64,000 bases of DNA from Parasedimentitalea denitrificans (GCF_011813015.1 NZ_QHLQ01000004.1:1-64000), one strand, 5' to 3'. Positions 14,668 through 24,583 are shown, numbered from the stretch's first letter. The notes: a model not told the origin generated them from the letters alone. Numbers and translations: made by a program.

Positions 14668-15378
14668 TCATTGCACTGATCCGGCTTCGGCATTTATTTC
14701 CATTTTGATGGGCTGAAGTCCGTCTATCCCACCTTCGATAACATCGCCGGACACAACAGGGCCAACACCCGCTGGCGTGCCGGTCAGGATCACGTCACCG
14801 GGGCGTAGGTGATAGAACTGTGACAAGTGGCACAGGATTTCCTCGATCGACCAGATCAGCTCGGCCAGCGTAGCATCCTGACGTGTTTCGCCGTTCACAT
14901 TCAGATGGATGCGCCGTTCGGCGGTTGCTGCCCAATCTGACGCCCGTGTGAAGGGGGCCAAGACAGTGCCGTTTTCCAGGTCTTTGCCCAAGCTCCACGG
15001 TCGCTGCTTCTTACGTTCGCGAATTTGCAGGTCACGGCGGGTCATATCCAGAGCGCAGCCAAATCCAAAGATCGCTGCGCGGGCTTGTTCTGGTGTGGCC
15101 TGAAACAATGGCGAACCAAGTGCCAGCGCCAGTTCCATTTCGTAGTGAAAGTTATCGGTGCCCGGCGGATAGGGCACCTGCGCACCGCTTAGGACCATAT
15201 TTGCTGGCGATTTTGTGAAGTAGAACGGCGCCTCTCGGTCCACCTCGACACCCATCTCAGCGGCATGAGCTGCGTAGTTACGTCCAACACAAAAGATACG
15301 ACCGACCGGGTATCCAGCGCATTCGTTCACGACCGGAACCACTGGAATGGCAGGCAGTTCGAAAAGTGTATCAGTCAT
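14668..15378 (-). CDS. Fumarylacetoacetate-hydrolase-family protein (possibly fumarylpyruvate hydrolase)
   Basis: A 236-residue cytoplasmic metal-dependent hydrolase or isomerase of the FAH superfamily. It has the N-terminal CVGRNYAAHAAEMG motif, the metal ligands in HYEMELALALG (two glutamates) and the ALDMTRRDLQ aspartate, and the C-terminal GDVILTGTPAGVGPV signature. The YAAHAAEMG opening and short length are closest to fumarylpyruvate hydrolases of gentisate pathways, which cleave fumarylpyruvate to fumarate and pyruvate. No gentisate dioxygenase or isomerase is nearby. It lies between the TRAP and peptide-transport operons on the same strand, and I see no TGCA palindrome before it, so membership in the benzoate regulon is uncertain. 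Confidence 0.8.
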   Translation of the reverse strand: MTDTLFELPAIPVVPVVNECAGYPVGRIFCVGRNYAAHAAEMGVEVDREAPFYFTKSPANMVLSGAQVPYPPGTDNFHYEMELALALGSPLFQATPEQARAAIFGFGCALDMTRRDLQIRERKKQRPWSLGKDLENGTVLAPFTRASDWAATAERRIHLNVNGETRQDATLAELIWSIEEILCHLSQFYHLRPGDVILTGTPAGVGPVVSGDVIEGGIDGLQPIKMEINAEAGSVQ

Positions 15379-15535
15379 GCATGTGCCCCTTTGGGGATAA
15401 GTAATACAAAGAGGACTTGGGATTGCAACTTATCGAAGGGGCCAAACTGTTTTGCTATTGGATAAGGCGAAGATGCCGCAGGCACGTGGTGAAGTTTTGC
15501 CTGCCGGGTGGAGACCCCAGCAGGCAATATGGATG

Positions 15536-17335
15536 TTAACCGGCCAGAATCACTTCGAGTGGATCATGTTCCGCGACAAAGTGGTTTGGACTGACCTCAT
15601 TCAGCTTGGGAACATAGTCGGTCTCCCCGGCGTTCAACCGGCTGGGCAGAAACCGCAGTGCCGCCCTTGGATCCAGTGGTGAGGGAAGTTCGCCCGGAAT
15701 GTTGATTCGGGTTCGCTGCCGTTCAATCACGGGGTCTGGGATCGGCACCGCTGAAATCAGCGCCTGCGTATAGGGATGCTGCGGACGGGCGCAGATGGTT
15801 TCGCCATCACCCAGCTCCACGATACGGCCCAAATACAGAACCATGATCCGGTTAGAGATGGTGCGTACAACCGACAGATCATGGCTGATGAACATCATCG
15901 ACACGCCGAACTCGGCCTGAAGATCCTTAAGCAGAGTCAGGATTTGCGCCTGGATGGACACGTCCAGCGCCGACACCGCCTCGTCGCAGATCACAAGACG
16001 TGGGTTGTTGATCATCGCGCGTGCAATGCCCACCCGCTGGTTCTGACCACCTGACAGTTCGTGTGGGTAACGGTTGATCATGTTCAGATCCAACCCCACA
16101 CGTTCCATCATCTTCTCGACCGTTTTACGGCGCTCACCCGAGGTCAGATCAGGACGAAAGGTTCTTAGTGGTTCCTGAATCGACGCCGAAATGGTCATAC
16201 GCGGGTCAAGCGAGGCCAGCGGATCCTGGAACACGATCTGCAGGTCCTTGCGGCGCTTGGTCAGCTCTCGTTTGGCAAGTTTATTCAATGGCGCTCCCAA
16301 CCAGGTCACGTCGCCGGCTGTGGGTGGAATGAGCTGCAGAATAGATCGGGCCAAAGTGGATTTACCACAGCCAGATTCACCCACGATGCCCAGTGTTTCA
16401 CCTTCGGCCAGCGAGAAGCTAACACCGTTGACGGCCCGCAATGGGGTTGGCTTGGAGAACAGCCCCTTGTTCTTGATGTCGAAGTTGACCCGAAGATCAT
16501 CGACCTCAAGCAGTTTGGGTGCCTCAAGCGCGGTGCCGGTAGGTGCATTTTTGGAATCGATACGTGGCATCGAGTCCAAAAGCTTGCGGGTGTAGATATG
16601 CTTGGGCTTGGCAAAAATCTCTTTGACGTCGCCGTATTCCACAAACTCACCTTTGCGCATGACCTCGATCCGGTCACACATCCGCGCCACCACACCCATG
16701 TCATGGGTGATCAGCGCAATTGCGGTACCCTGCTCTTTTTGCAGTGCGGCCATCAGGTCGAGGATTTCAGCCTGAACAGTCACATCCAACGCGGTGGTGG
16801 GTTCATCCGCTATCAGCAGTTTCGGATCACACAACATCGCCATGGCGATCATCACCCGCTGGCGCATACCGCCGGACAGTTCGTGTGGGTACTGCTTCAT
16901 CCGGCGTGCGGCTTCGGGGATACGCACACGGTTCAGCCAGTCCAGACAATGGGCGCGGGCCTTGGCACCGGTCATGTCTTTGTGGACTTTCAGTACCTCA
17001 CCCATCTGATCGCCGACGGTCAAATGTGGGGTCAGCGCGGTCAGCGGATCCTGAAAGATCATACCAACGTCATCGCCGCGGATTTTGTTCAGCTTGGAGA
17101 GTGGGAGATTGAGGATCTCTTGGCCCTGTAGCTTTACCGATCCGGTGGCTTTGCCGTTGGGGGGTAACAGCCCCATCGCGGCCATGAAGCTTTGGCTTTT
17201 GCCGGATCCTGATTCGCCCACGATGCCCAAGCATTCGCCGGGTTTGATGTGGAAATCGACACCTTTGACTGCTTCGACAACGCCGTCGTTGGTCTGAAAT
17301 GAGACCTTGAGGTCAGTGATAGATAGAACACTCAT
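15536..17335 (-). CDS. Fused double ATP-binding protein of a dipeptide/oligopeptide-type ABC transporter
   Basis: The 599 residues hold two complete ABC ATPase modules in tandem, equivalent to DppD and DppF joined (as in GsiA or YejF). Module one (about 1-260) has Walker A GESGSGKS and signature LSGGMRQRV. Module two (about 275-560) has Walker A GESGCGKS and signature [14 protein letters not shown]. Each is followed by the oligopeptide-transporter extension that ends near [13 protein letters not shown]. It energises the two permeases encoded just upstream and follows the OppC-type gene after one base. The cargo is set by the binding protein, so the name peptide transporter is by family; opine, glutathione or other substrates are possible. 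Confidence 0.92.
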   Translation of the reverse strand: MSVLSITDLKVSFQTNDGVVEAVKGVDFHIKPGECLGIVGESGSGKSQSFMAAMGLLPPNGKATGSVKLQGQEILNLPLSKLNKIRGDDVGMIFQDPLTALTPHLTVGDQMGEVLKVHKDMTGAKARAHCLDWLNRVRIPEAARRMKQYPHELSGGMRQRVMIAMAMLCDPKLLIADEPTTALDVTVQAEILDLMAALQKEQGTAIALITHDMGVVARMCDRIEVMRKGEFVEYGDVKEIFAKPKHIYTRKLLDSMPRIDSKNAPTGTALEAPKLLEVDDLRVNFDIKNKGLFSKPTPLRAVNGVSFSLAEGETLGIVGESGCGKSTLARSILQLIPPTAGDVTWLGAPLNKLAKRELTKRRKDLQIVFQDPLASLDPRMTISASIQEPLRTFRPDLTSGERRKTVEKMMERVGLDLNMINRYPHELSGGQNQRVGIARAMINNPRLVICDEAVSALDVSIQAQILTLLKDLQAEFGVSMMFISHDLSVVRTISNRIMVLYLGRIVELGDGETICARPQHPYTQALISAVPIPDPVIERQRTRINIPGELPSPLDPRAALRFLPSRLNAGETDYVPKLNEVSPNHFVAEHDPLEVILAG

Positions 17336-17336
17336 A

Positions 17337-18266
17337 TCAGCGATCCTTTGGGTCTAGTGCGTCACGCAGGCCATCACCGATAAAGAACATGGTGATGATG
17401 ATGGTGACATAAAAGAAAAGCGGGAACAGAAGCTGCCAGAGCGTGCCATAGGCCATGGTGCCCGCGCCCTCGGCGATTAACGCCCCAAGCGAGGTGTTGG
17501 GTTCTGATATTCCGAGACCAAGGAAAGAGATGAAGCTTTCTGCCAAGATCATGTCAGGCACCAGGATTGAGGCGTAAACGATAACCACACCGGCCAAGTT
17601 CGGCACAATGTGACGCGTCACAATCGCGGTATCCGACACCCCACCCGCACGGGCGGCCTCGATGAACTCGCGGCTTTTCAGTGCAAGGGTCTGACCGCGC
17701 ACGATGCGTGACATGGTCAGCCAGCTGACCGCCCCAAGGGCAAGGAACAGCGTGATGAAGGATTTACCGGCAACAACCAGGATCAAGATGATGATCAGAG
17801 TTGTGGGGATAGCCAAGAGAATATCAACAAAGGCCATCATGGCAGTGTCCAGACGACCGCCAAAATAACCGGCTGTCACACCATAGAGTGTCCCCACGCA
17901 CAGCGCCATTGCAGCACCGATTAGACCAACCAGAAGCGAGGTCTGGGTCGCCTGAATGGTGCGCGAGAATAGATCGCGCCCCAGATCATCGACGCCGAAG
18001 AAATGGCCGCTTTCGATTGATGGGTAGCCGAGGCCACGAACGTCGCCCATGGTAGCCCAATCGATTTCTTCGTGGTTCCAGACCGCAAAGAGCGGCCCAA
18101 TAATGACAAACAAGATCACCATACCGAGCACAAAGCTACAGCCCATGGCGGCCTTGTTTTGAATGAACCGCAGCCAAGCGTCACGCATCAGCGACCGCCC
18201 TTTAACTACGCTTTCGCTGGCAACATCTTCTGCGAGATCTTGGGCTTTTTGTGATTTTGCGAACAT
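17337..18266 (-). CDS. ABC transporter permease, OppC/DppC type
   Basis: A 309-residue inner-membrane permease with an N-terminal cytoplasmic tail, a first membrane segment near residue 45 and the BPD_transp_1 domain with the EAA-like loop ([22 protein letters not shown]). The N-terminal domain of OppC-type permeases is present. The frame extends to 18311, but the ATG at 18266 has GGAGAAGG in front and starts 13 bases after the OppB-type gene, so it is preferred. Together with the OppB-type partner it forms the membrane pore for the double-ATPase subunit. Confidence 0.92.
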   Translation of the reverse strand: MFAKSQKAQDLAEDVASESVVKGRSLMRDAWLRFIQNKAAMGCSFVLGMVILFVIIGPLFAVWNHEEIDWATMGDVRGLGYPSIESGHFFGVDDLGRDLFSRTIQATQTSLLVGLIGAAMALCVGTLYGVTAGYFGGRLDTAMMAFVDILLAIPTTLIIILILVVAGKSFITLFLALGAVSWLTMSRIVRGQTLALKSREFIEAARAGGVSDTAIVTRHIVPNLAGVVIVYASILVPDMILAESFISFLGLGISEPNTSLGALIAEGAGTMAYGTLWQLLFPLFFYVTIIITMFFIGDGLRDALDPKDR

Positions 18267-18279
18267 AAGCCTTCTCCCC

Positions 18280-19203
18280 TTAGTACCGGATCTTCGGGTC
18301 AAGCCAAGCATAGGCCAGATCCGTCAGAAGGTTCACAACAACAGTCAGCACACCATAAAGGATGGTGACCCCAAGAAGGACAGAGTAGTCCCGTGACAGC
18401 GCCGACCCAACAAAGGCCTGACCTAGACCGCCCGTCGAAAAGTAAATATCGACAAAGACCGAGCCGGTTAGCACGTAGACAAATACCGGCCCCAGATAGG
18501 ACATGACCGGCATCATTGTCGGCTTTAGCGCATGGCGCCAAATGATGGTGCGCGCTGGCAGGCCCTTGGCCCGGGCAGTTCGGATGAAATTCGAGTTCAG
18601 CACTTCGAGCATCGAAGACCGGGTGATCCGTGAGATCGACCCCATGTAGGAGGTCGACAGGGCAATCACCGGCATCACCAGATACTGCCATTGGCCACCG
18701 TTCCAGCCACCGCCGGGCAGTAGACCCAGCCACAGTGTAAAGGTCAGGATCAGGATCGGGCCCATGATAAAGTTCGGCAACGCCTGTGCGGCAATACCAA
18801 GACTGACGGTGAAATAGTCGATCCAGGTGTTGTGCCGAATGGCGGCAACACAGCCCAGAACGATACCGACTGAACTGGCTGCAAGAAAGCTAAGGAAACC
18901 ATAGGTCAGCGAGATTGGGAAACCCTGCGCAATGATGTCGTTGACGTCACGATCCTTGAACTTGAAGGACGGGCCGAAATCAAAATGCAGAACGATATTT
19001 GTCACGTAGTCCCAGAGCTGCTTCCACAGGGGCTGGTCCAACCCATAGCGCGCCTCAAGATTGGCAAGAACCGCTGGTGGGGGTGGGCGCTCAGAGGTGA
19101 ACGGGCCGCCGGGTGCAAAATGCATCAGGAAAAAACAAGCGATGATCAGCAGAAGGATCGTCGGGATGGCAACCAACAGGCGCCGGATGATGTAAGAGAG
19201 CAT
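18280..19203 (-). CDS. ABC transporter permease, OppB/DppB type
   Basis: A 307-residue inner-membrane permease. It begins with the family hallmark MLSYIIRRLLVAIPTILLLI, has a periplasmic loop with FAPGGPFTSE, and ends in membrane segments containing the EAA-like motif (NSNFIRTARAKGLPARTIIWRHAL). It is second in the operon after the binding protein (70-base gap) and is followed by the OppC-type partner. All features are standard for the oligopeptide/dipeptide branch. Confidence 0.93.
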   Translation of the reverse strand: MLSYIIRRLLVAIPTILLLIIACFFLMHFAPGGPFTSERPPPPAVLANLEARYGLDQPLWKQLWDYVTNIVLHFDFGPSFKFKDRDVNDIIAQGFPISLTYGFLSFLAASSVGIVLGCVAAIRHNTWIDYFTVSLGIAAQALPNFIMGPILILTFTLWLGLLPGGGWNGGQWQYLVMPVIALSTSYMGSISRITRSSMLEVLNSNFIRTARAKGLPARTIIWRHALKPTMMPVMSYLGPVFVYVLTGSVFVDIYFSTGGLGQAFVGSALSRDYSVLLGVTILYGVLTVVVNLLTDLAYAWLDPKIRY

Positions 19204-19273
19204 GTCTGGACTCGTGTTTCGACCCCGCCGCCTAAGAACAGGCGACGGGGCTTTTGGTGACAGAAAAGACTAG

Positions 19274-20902
19274 TTACTCAGCAATCTTGTACAGATCTTT
19301 TGAGTACCAATTCTGCTGGACGTTATTCACCGGCCAATTGCCGACGTCGCTATCCATCATGTACACGCCTGCGTAGTGGTAAATTGGGATGATCGGAACT
19401 TCGTTCGCGATGATCTGCTCTACTTCGGTGTACAAAGGTGTTGTGTCACCTGAGGTCTTGGCCGAAGCCAGCAGCTCGTCAACACGGGCGCTTTCAAACT
19501 TGCCGTCGTTGTAGCCCGACTCGGAGTCCATCAAGTCAAGGAAGGTCGAGGCTTCGTTATAGTCACCACACCAAGCGCCACGGGCCAGTTCAAAGTCCTG
19601 GTTGCCACGGGTTTCCAGGAAGACTTTCCATTCCTGATTGGACAGTTCAACTTCGACGCCCAGCTTTTGTTTCCACATCTGGCTCATCGCTACGGCGATC
19701 TTTTTGTGACCTTCTGATGTGTTGTACATCATGTTGAACTTGAGCGGGTTGTCTTTGCCAAAGCCAGCTTCGGCCAGCAGCTCAACAGCCATTGCGTCAC
19801 GTTCGGCTTGGCTCATGCTTGCCATTTTAGCTTCTGGTGGCTCAAAGCCAGCAGTCGCAACTGGGGCAAACGAGAAGGCTTCGGTCTGACCACCAGCCAT
19901 CACGTTTTCGGTGATGATTTTACGGTCAACCGTGAGAGCCAACGCCTTACGTACACGGACGTCTTTAAACTCTTCCGGGCCGCTGTCGGACAGGTTGAAG
20001 GTATAATAGTAGCTGCACAGACGTGGGAAGCTGATTGCCTCTTCTGGGTGCTCTTTCGACATGCGTGGGAATTGACCTGCGGGCATTTCTGTCCGGTCCA
20101 GCTCACCAGCCATGTAGCGCGTCAGAGCGACATTTTCGTCGTTGATCACCAGCGCGACAACTTTGTCGATGATGGTCGCGTCATTGTCCCAGTACATTGT
20201 GTTGCGTTCGCGTGTCGAACGTTCCTGCGGCAGGTGCTCGGTCAGGACATAGGCACCGTTGGATACGATGTTCTCTGGCTTGATCCACGCGTCGCCGTGC
20301 ATTTCCACGACTTTTTGTGGCGCCGGGAAGGTGGTCGAGTGTGTGGTCATCTGCGGGAAGTATGGCAGAGGCGCCGACAGAGTTACCTCAAAGGTGAGGT
20401 CGTCTAATGCTTTTACTCCCAACGCGTCCAACGGTTTGTCACCGGCGATAACAGCACTGGCGTTCTCGATCGACATCAGCTCGATGTACCACTGATAGGC
20501 CGAGGCCAGCTCGGGGCTAGCAGCGCGCTGCCAAGCGAAAACGAAGTCGCTGGCGGTAACCGGGTCACCATTGGACCACTTGGCGTTGTCGCGTAGAGTG
20601 AACGTATAAACTGTGTTGTCTTCGTTGGCGGTGTATCCGGTTGCTACGCCGGGAACCAAGTTCCCGTCTGCGTCCTGATTCATCAGGCCTTCGAACAGGT
20701 CGCGAACGATTTCCGAACCGGACACATCTTCGACAACCTGCGGGTCAACCGAGGTATGCTCGTCCAGCACGCGATAGATAAAGGTCTGGTCATCTGCCAG
20801 CGGCTCACCGGTTGTCGGGTGCGTTCCACCCGCAAAAGCTGTGCCTGTAATAAATGTGCTGGAAAGCAGCCCAGCTACGAATAGTCGTGTCTTCTTTTGC
20901 AT
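19274..20902 (-). CDS. Periplasmic binding protein of a peptide-type ABC transporter (SBP_bac_5 family, OppA-like)
   Basis: A 542-residue receptor with a Sec signal peptide (MQKKTRLFVAGLLSSTFITG, cleavage near GTAFA). The mature protein opens with the OppA-like segment FIYRVLDEHTSVDPQVVEDV and contains the family motif VTASDFVFAWQRAASPELAS, as in E. coli OppA/MppA. The frame runs upstream to 21043, but that extension is cysteine-rich and unlike the family. The ATG at 20902 has GGGAG seven bases upstream and gives a proper signal peptide. First gene of the operon, with a 212-base upstream region that has no feature I can name with confidence. Confidence 0.9.
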   Translation of the reverse strand: MQKKTRLFVAGLLSSTFITGTAFAGGTHPTTGEPLADDQTFIYRVLDEHTSVDPQVVEDVSGSEIVRDLFEGLMNQDADGNLVPGVATGYTANEDNTVYTFTLRDNAKWSNGDPVTASDFVFAWQRAASPELASAYQWYIELMSIENASAVIAGDKPLDALGVKALDDLTFEVTLSAPLPYFPQMTTHSTTFPAPQKVVEMHGDAWIKPENIVSNGAYVLTEHLPQERSTRERNTMYWDNDATIIDKVVALVINDENVALTRYMAGELDRTEMPAGQFPRMSKEHPEEAISFPRLCSYYYTFNLSDSGPEEFKDVRVRKALALTVDRKIITENVMAGGQTEAFSFAPVATAGFEPPEAKMASMSQAERDAMAVELLAEAGFGKDNPLKFNMMYNTSEGHKKIAVAMSQMWKQKLGVEVELSNQEWKVFLETRGNQDFELARGAWCGDYNEASTFLDLMDSESGYNDGKFESARVDELLASAKTSGDTTPLYTEVEQIIANEVPIIPIYHYAGVYMMDSDVGNWPVNNVQQNWYSKDLYKIAE

Positions 20903-21114
20903 TTTATTTCTCCCTTTTATTTTATGTGTGCCCCACGTCGCCCTCCCAGAGACATGGCCGCATAACGCACAATTATACCTGACCTTAGCCTTGTTTTGCA
21001 TCCAATATCCACAGCAATCATAAGGTGCAGGTAATGGACGCATGCGCGTTGGATATGCGTTTGGTTAAATTTAATTATAGTAATAGATCATCTAATTTAA
21101 GTATCGGACAAAAT

Positions 21115-21894
21115 CTAGGGGTTACGTGCGTCACGTACGCGCTTGGCCACATTTTCTAACGCTCTTGTCAGGGCTTGCGTGCCGCCAGACTCCGAAAAGT
21201 CCTCAAACATCTGCTGGTTCAGGCCGCCGGGAGTAGAGTGATGGTCACGTAACCTTGCGAAATCAATCTCTGGTGCGCGGTCCGCCTTCCGGGACAGCTC
21301 AAGAAAGATCTTGGTCAGGTAGCTCTGCGCATTCTGCGGCGATGTCCCCTGCCCGCACAGCCAGTCAGAAGCCGTTTCCATGACACCGAAATACAGCCCC
21401 ATCAGCGCACTTGCGGCGGCATAGGCATCAAACTCATCAAGCGATTGCGCAACAACTACTGAACCCAGAGCATCATAGAATGACTCGAGCTGATCGTCCG
21501 CTGGATAGATCGCAGTTACACCACGCCGGGTAGCCACCGCAGGCAAGGGAATCGAGCGGGTGATTTTGACGTCCGCCCCAATCCAGTCCAGCAAGGATTC
21601 AAACGTGACGGTTGCGATCAGGCTGGCGACGTCCTGTCCGGCCCGGAAGTTCAGAGGCCGGATAACCTGTTCTGCGATCTGCGGACGTACAGCAAGAAAA
21701 ACCAGATCAGCCTCGTCTACAATCTGCTGATTACTACCGGTCACACGAACACGTTTGTCCGCCGCCGCAAGCCGCGCTGATTTCGCGTGACTGCGTTCTG
21801 ACAAGATGATCTCGGTGACTGGGAAATCTGACGATATCAGACCTGTTACGATCGCCTCGGTGATGACACCAGTCCCGATAAACCCGATTCTCAT
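21115..21894 (-). CDS. Pyrroline-5-carboxylate-reductase-like protein (ProC family)
   Basis: A 259-residue NAD(P)-dependent reductase. The N-terminus MRIGFIGTGVITEAIVTGL is a Rossmann dinucleotide-binding fold (GFIGTGV). The C-terminal helical domain carries DHHSTPGGLNQQMFEDFSESG, the ProC signature that normally reads TPGGTT; here Leu-Asn-Gln replaces the usual Thr-Thr, so it may act on a related imine rather than in core proline synthesis. The start at 21894 is backed by AGGAGGAAGAG; a longer frame to 21954 lacks such support. It lies on the same strand upstream of the peptide transporter but 212 bases away, so a shared operon is possible, not shown. Confidence 0.8.
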   Translation of the reverse strand: MRIGFIGTGVITEAIVTGLISSDFPVTEIILSERSHAKSARLAAADKRVRVTGSNQQIVDEADLVFLAVRPQIAEQVIRPLNFRAGQDVASLIATVTFESLLDWIGADVKITRSIPLPAVATRRGVTAIYPADDQLESFYDALGSVVVAQSLDEFDAYAAASALMGLYFGVMETASDWLCGQGTSPQNAQSYLTKIFLELSRKADRAPEIDFARLRDHHSTPGGLNQQMFEDFSESGGTQALTRALENVAKRVRDARNP

Positions 21895-22060
21895 AGCTAT
21901 ACTCTTCCTCCTGTCAGATGGAATTGCGCCGCCTGCGACACCAAGCGATTCCAATTATCTGCATACTAGAGAGTGGGCCACAGTCGGAAACCCAAAACAC
22001 AGGACAGTGCAGCACGCCACAGGGGCGTAACTAGCACTAAAGTCTGCATAAAGGAAAAAG

Positions 22061-22136
22061 TGGTGAGCCGTGATGGGTTCGAACCATCGACCTACTGATT
22101 AAAAGTCAGTTGCTCTACCAACTGAGCTAACGGCCC
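22061..22136 (-). tRNA. tRNA-Lys (anticodon TTT)
   Basis: The minus strand folds as a cloverleaf: acceptor GGGCCGT with ACGGCTC (one G-U pair), D arm GCTC/GAGC, anticodon arm CTGAC-TTTTAAT-... giving anticodon TTT (reads AAA and AAG), and T arm GGTTCGAACCC. The 3' CCA is encoded. The region 22137-22347 upstream holds short inverted repeats (AAGCGATC near 22146) but no gene I can support. Confidence 0.95.
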
Positions 22137-22347
22137 ACTTTTTCGAAGCGATCAGATCGCTTGCGTTTCGCTGTTTAAGTCAATTGATCCAAGAAGATCA
22201 AGGCCTTAATTCGCTGCCAGTTCAGTTTGAATGTCTCATTTAAACCGTCCTGATAGGCGCACTCTCTAGGGCCAGTGCGGCAGGCGGTCAAGAGCTTTTT
22301 TCAACTTTCTTGAGGCAAGGGTGGATTCATTCCTAGGGCAGAGCTAT

Positions 22348-23190
22348 ATGCCCGACATGAGCATCAATTCCATCACCGAACTGCCGTTTATGAAGATGCA
22401 TGGGCTGGGCAACGACTTTGTCGTTGTCGACGCGCGTGCGAATCCAGTGGAGATCACCCCTGCTATGGCTCGGGGCATTGGCCACCGCCAGTTTGGTGTC
22501 GGCTTTGACCAGCTTGCAGTGATCGAACAGGGTGCCGGCGACGCGCATCTGACCTTCTATAACTCGGATGGATCAACATCGGCGGCCTGCGGCAATGCCA
22601 CACGCTGTATTGCCCGATGGCTGATGGATGACACTGGCAAAACCGAACTGCACTTGACGACCGATCGCGGTGATCTGTTCGCGCGTGATGCGGGCAATGG
22701 GCTGACCTCGGTCAACATGGGACATCCACAGTTGCTAGCGCGGGAGATCCCGCTGGCCGAAGACATGGACACACTAGAGCTGCCAATCGAAGGCGCACCT
22801 ACGGCAACCGGTATGGGCAATCCGCACTGCACCTTCTTTGTCGAGAATGCCGAGCAGGTCCGACTAGAGGAATTTGGCGGCCGTCTAGAACACCACCCCT
22901 TGTATCCAGAGCGTACCAATGTGCAGGTGGCACACCTGGTTGCCCCAGATCACCTGCGTATGCGCGTCTGGGAACGCGGTGTGGGCATTACACTGGCCTC
23001 TGGCTCGTCCTCTTGTGCCACGGCCGTGGCTGCGGCCCGCCGTGGGCTGACAAGCCGCAAAGTACAGATCGACCTGGATGGCGGCACGCTGTGGATTGAC
23101 TGGCGTGACGATGGTGTCTGGATGACCGGCGCTACTATGCATGTGCTAAACGGCGTATTGACGCGTGAATTTCTAGAAAGCCTGACATGA
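22348..23190 (+). CDS. dapF: Diaminopimelate epimerase (second catalytic Cys replaced by Ser)
   Basis: DapF interconverts LL- and meso-diaminopimelate for lysine and peptidoglycan synthesis, using two cysteines as acid and base. The 280-residue protein has the family opening FMKMHGLGNDFVVVDARA and the first catalytic cysteine in NSDGSTSAACGNATRC (residue 81). The second site, usually ERGxGxTxACGSGxCA, reads ERGVGITLASGSSSCATA, so the expected cysteine (residue 218) is serine. The rest is well conserved. The start is uncertain: GTG 22321, ATG 22348 and ATG 22357 are all in frame; 22348 gives the usual length. Its stop overlaps the mtaB start by four bases. No other dapF is in the window, so if the essential enzyme is encoded only here it must work with Cys/Ser. 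Confidence 0.9.
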   Translation: MPDMSINSITELPFMKMHGLGNDFVVVDARANPVEITPAMARGIGHRQFGVGFDQLAVIEQGAGDAHLTFYNSDGSTSAACGNATRCIARWLMDDTGKTELHLTTDRGDLFARDAGNGLTSVNMGHPQLLAREIPLAEDMDTLELPIEGAPTATGMGNPHCTFFVENAEQVRLEEFGGRLEHHPLYPERTNVQVAHLVAPDHLRMRVWERGVGITLASGSSSCATAVAAARRGLTSRKVQIDLDGGTLWIDWRDDGVWMTGATMHVLNGVLTREFLESLT

Positions 23191-24443
23191 GTGTACCCAA
23201 GTTTGCGACGCTCGGCTGTCGACTGAACGCCTATGAGACCGAAGCCATGAAGGAACTGTCGCAGCAGGCAGGTCTGGAAAACGCTGTGGTGGTCAATACC
23301 TGCGCTGTCACTGCCGAGGCTGTACGCAAGGCCCGACAAGAGATTCGCAAGCTGCGACGGGAAAACCCGGATGCACGGTTGATCGTGACCGGATGTGCGG
23401 CCCAGACCGAACCTGAAACCTTTACCAACATGGATGAGGTCGACGCGGTGATCGGCAACACCGAGAAGATGCAGCCTGAAACCTGGAAAGGCATGGCGGC
23501 GAACTTCATTGGTGAAAGCGAAGCGGTACAGGTTGACGACATCATGTCGGTTACGGAAACCGCTGGTCATCTGATCGACGGCTTCGGCACCCGCAGCCGC
23601 GCCTATGTGCAGGTGCAAAACGGCTGCGACCACCGCTGCACCTTCTGCATCATCCCCTATGGCCGCGGCAATTCACGCTCGGTCCCCGCTGGCGTAGTCG
23701 TGGATCAGATCAAACGGCTGGTAGATCGTGGCTATAACGAAGTGGTGTTGACCGGGGTTGACCTGACCTCGTGGGGGGCGGACCTGCCCGCTACGCCGAA
23801 ACTGGGTGATCTGGTGATGCGGATCTTGCGCCTGGTGCCCGACCTGCACCGGTTGCGAATTTCGTCCATCGATTCAATAGAGGTGGACGAGAACCTGATG
23901 CAGGCCATCGCCACCGAGCCGCGATTGATGCCGCACTTGCATCTGTCATTGCAGCATGGTGATGATCTGATCCTGAAACGGATGAAGCGGCGCCACCTAC
24001 GTGATGATGCTATTCGATTCGCCGAAGACGCCAAGAAGCTGCGCCCGGATATGACATTTGGCGCCGATATCATTGCGGGTTTCCCAACCGAAACCGAGGC
24101 ACATTTCGAAAACTCGCTGAAACTGGTGACCGACTGCGATCTGACCTGGCTGCATGTGTTCCCTTACTCCAAGCGAGAGGGCACTCCGGCTGCCAAGATC
24201 CCGAACCAGATCAATGGCAATGTAATCAAGGACCGTGCTGCCCGTTTACGCGCCGCAGGTGAGGCTCAGGTAGAGAAACATCTTACTGCGCAGGTGGGGC
24301 GTAGGCATCACGTATTGATGGAAAATCCTCATATGGGTCGCACCGAGCAATTTACCGAAGTGAGCTTTGCCGTTCCACAAGCTGAAGGCCAAATCGTCTC
24401 ACCCCTGATCACCGGTATTTCGGGCACCCAACTGACCGCCTGA
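23187..24443 (+). CDS. mtaB: tRNA t6A37 methylthiotransferase MtaB
   Basis: A radical-SAM enzyme that adds a methylthio group to t6A37 of ANN-reading tRNAs. The 418 residues show the N-terminal UPF0004 domain with its cluster cysteines (TLGCRLNAYETE, NTCAVTAEAVRKAR, VTGCAAQ), the radical-SAM motif CDHRCTFCIIPYGRG (about 147-161) and a C-terminal TRAM region. NTCAVTAEA and the absence of the MiaB-type pattern favour MtaB over MiaB or RimO. It is translationally coupled to dapF (ATGA overlap), the arrangement common in Rhodobacterales. A bidirectional terminator follows at 24532-24561. Confidence 0.93.
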   Translation: MSVPKFATLGCRLNAYETEAMKELSQQAGLENAVVVNTCAVTAEAVRKARQEIRKLRRENPDARLIVTGCAAQTEPETFTNMDEVDAVIGNTEKMQPETWKGMAANFIGESEAVQVDDIMSVTETAGHLIDGFGTRSRAYVQVQNGCDHRCTFCIIPYGRGNSRSVPAGVVVDQIKRLVDRGYNEVVLTGVDLTSWGADLPATPKLGDLVMRILRLVPDLHRLRISSIDSIEVDENLMQAIATEPRLMPHLHLSLQHGDDLILKRMKRRHLRDDAIRFAEDAKKLRPDMTFGADIIAGFPTETEAHFENSLKLVTDCDLTWLHVFPYSKREGTPAAKIPNQINGNVIKDRAARLRAAGEAQVEKHLTAQVGRRHHVLMENPHMGRTEQFTEVSFAVPQAEGQIVSPLITGISGTQLTA

Positions 24444-24470
24444 ACACGCCCACAGCTTCTTTTTGCTAAT

Positions 24471-24511
24471 AATACTCCGGGGGAAGCGCGCAGCGCTGGG
24501 GGCTGGCCTCC
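24471..24511 (+). repeat. G-rich palindromic intergenic element (copy 1)
   Basis: Downstream of mtaB lies AATACTCCGGGGG, a small GC palindrome (AGCGCGCAGCGCT) and GGGGGCTGGCC. A similar arrangement is at 58413-58460. From memory such G-rich tails are common after genes in Rhodobacterales. It may be part of a dispersed element. Confidence 0.4.
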
Positions 24512-24531
24512 TTTTCACCATCTTCAAAGCA

Positions 24532-24561
24532 AAAACCCCCGCGCCAAGGCACGGGGGTTTT
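24532..24561. terminator. Bidirectional rho-independent terminator between mtaB and petC
   Basis: AAAACCCCCG (24532-24541) and CGGGGGTTTT (24552-24561) form a 10-bp stem with a 10-base loop. It is T-rich on the 3' side in both directions. It serves the convergent mtaB (+) and petCBA (-) transcripts. Confidence 0.85.
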
Positions 24562-24583
24562 CAATTTTCAATCCAACCAGCGT

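Noticed and set aside
15497..15527. Inverted repeat TTGCCTGC/GCAGGCAA downstream of the fused ATPase gene as a terminator
   Set aside because: Stem of 8 bp with a 15-base loop and no T-run in the transcribed direction; evidence too weak to list as a terminator.
20955..20972. Possible BoxR-type site (CGCACAATTATACC) upstream of the peptide transporter
   Set aside because: Only about nine of 14 positions fit and the second half-site is lost, so it is not counted in the regulon.
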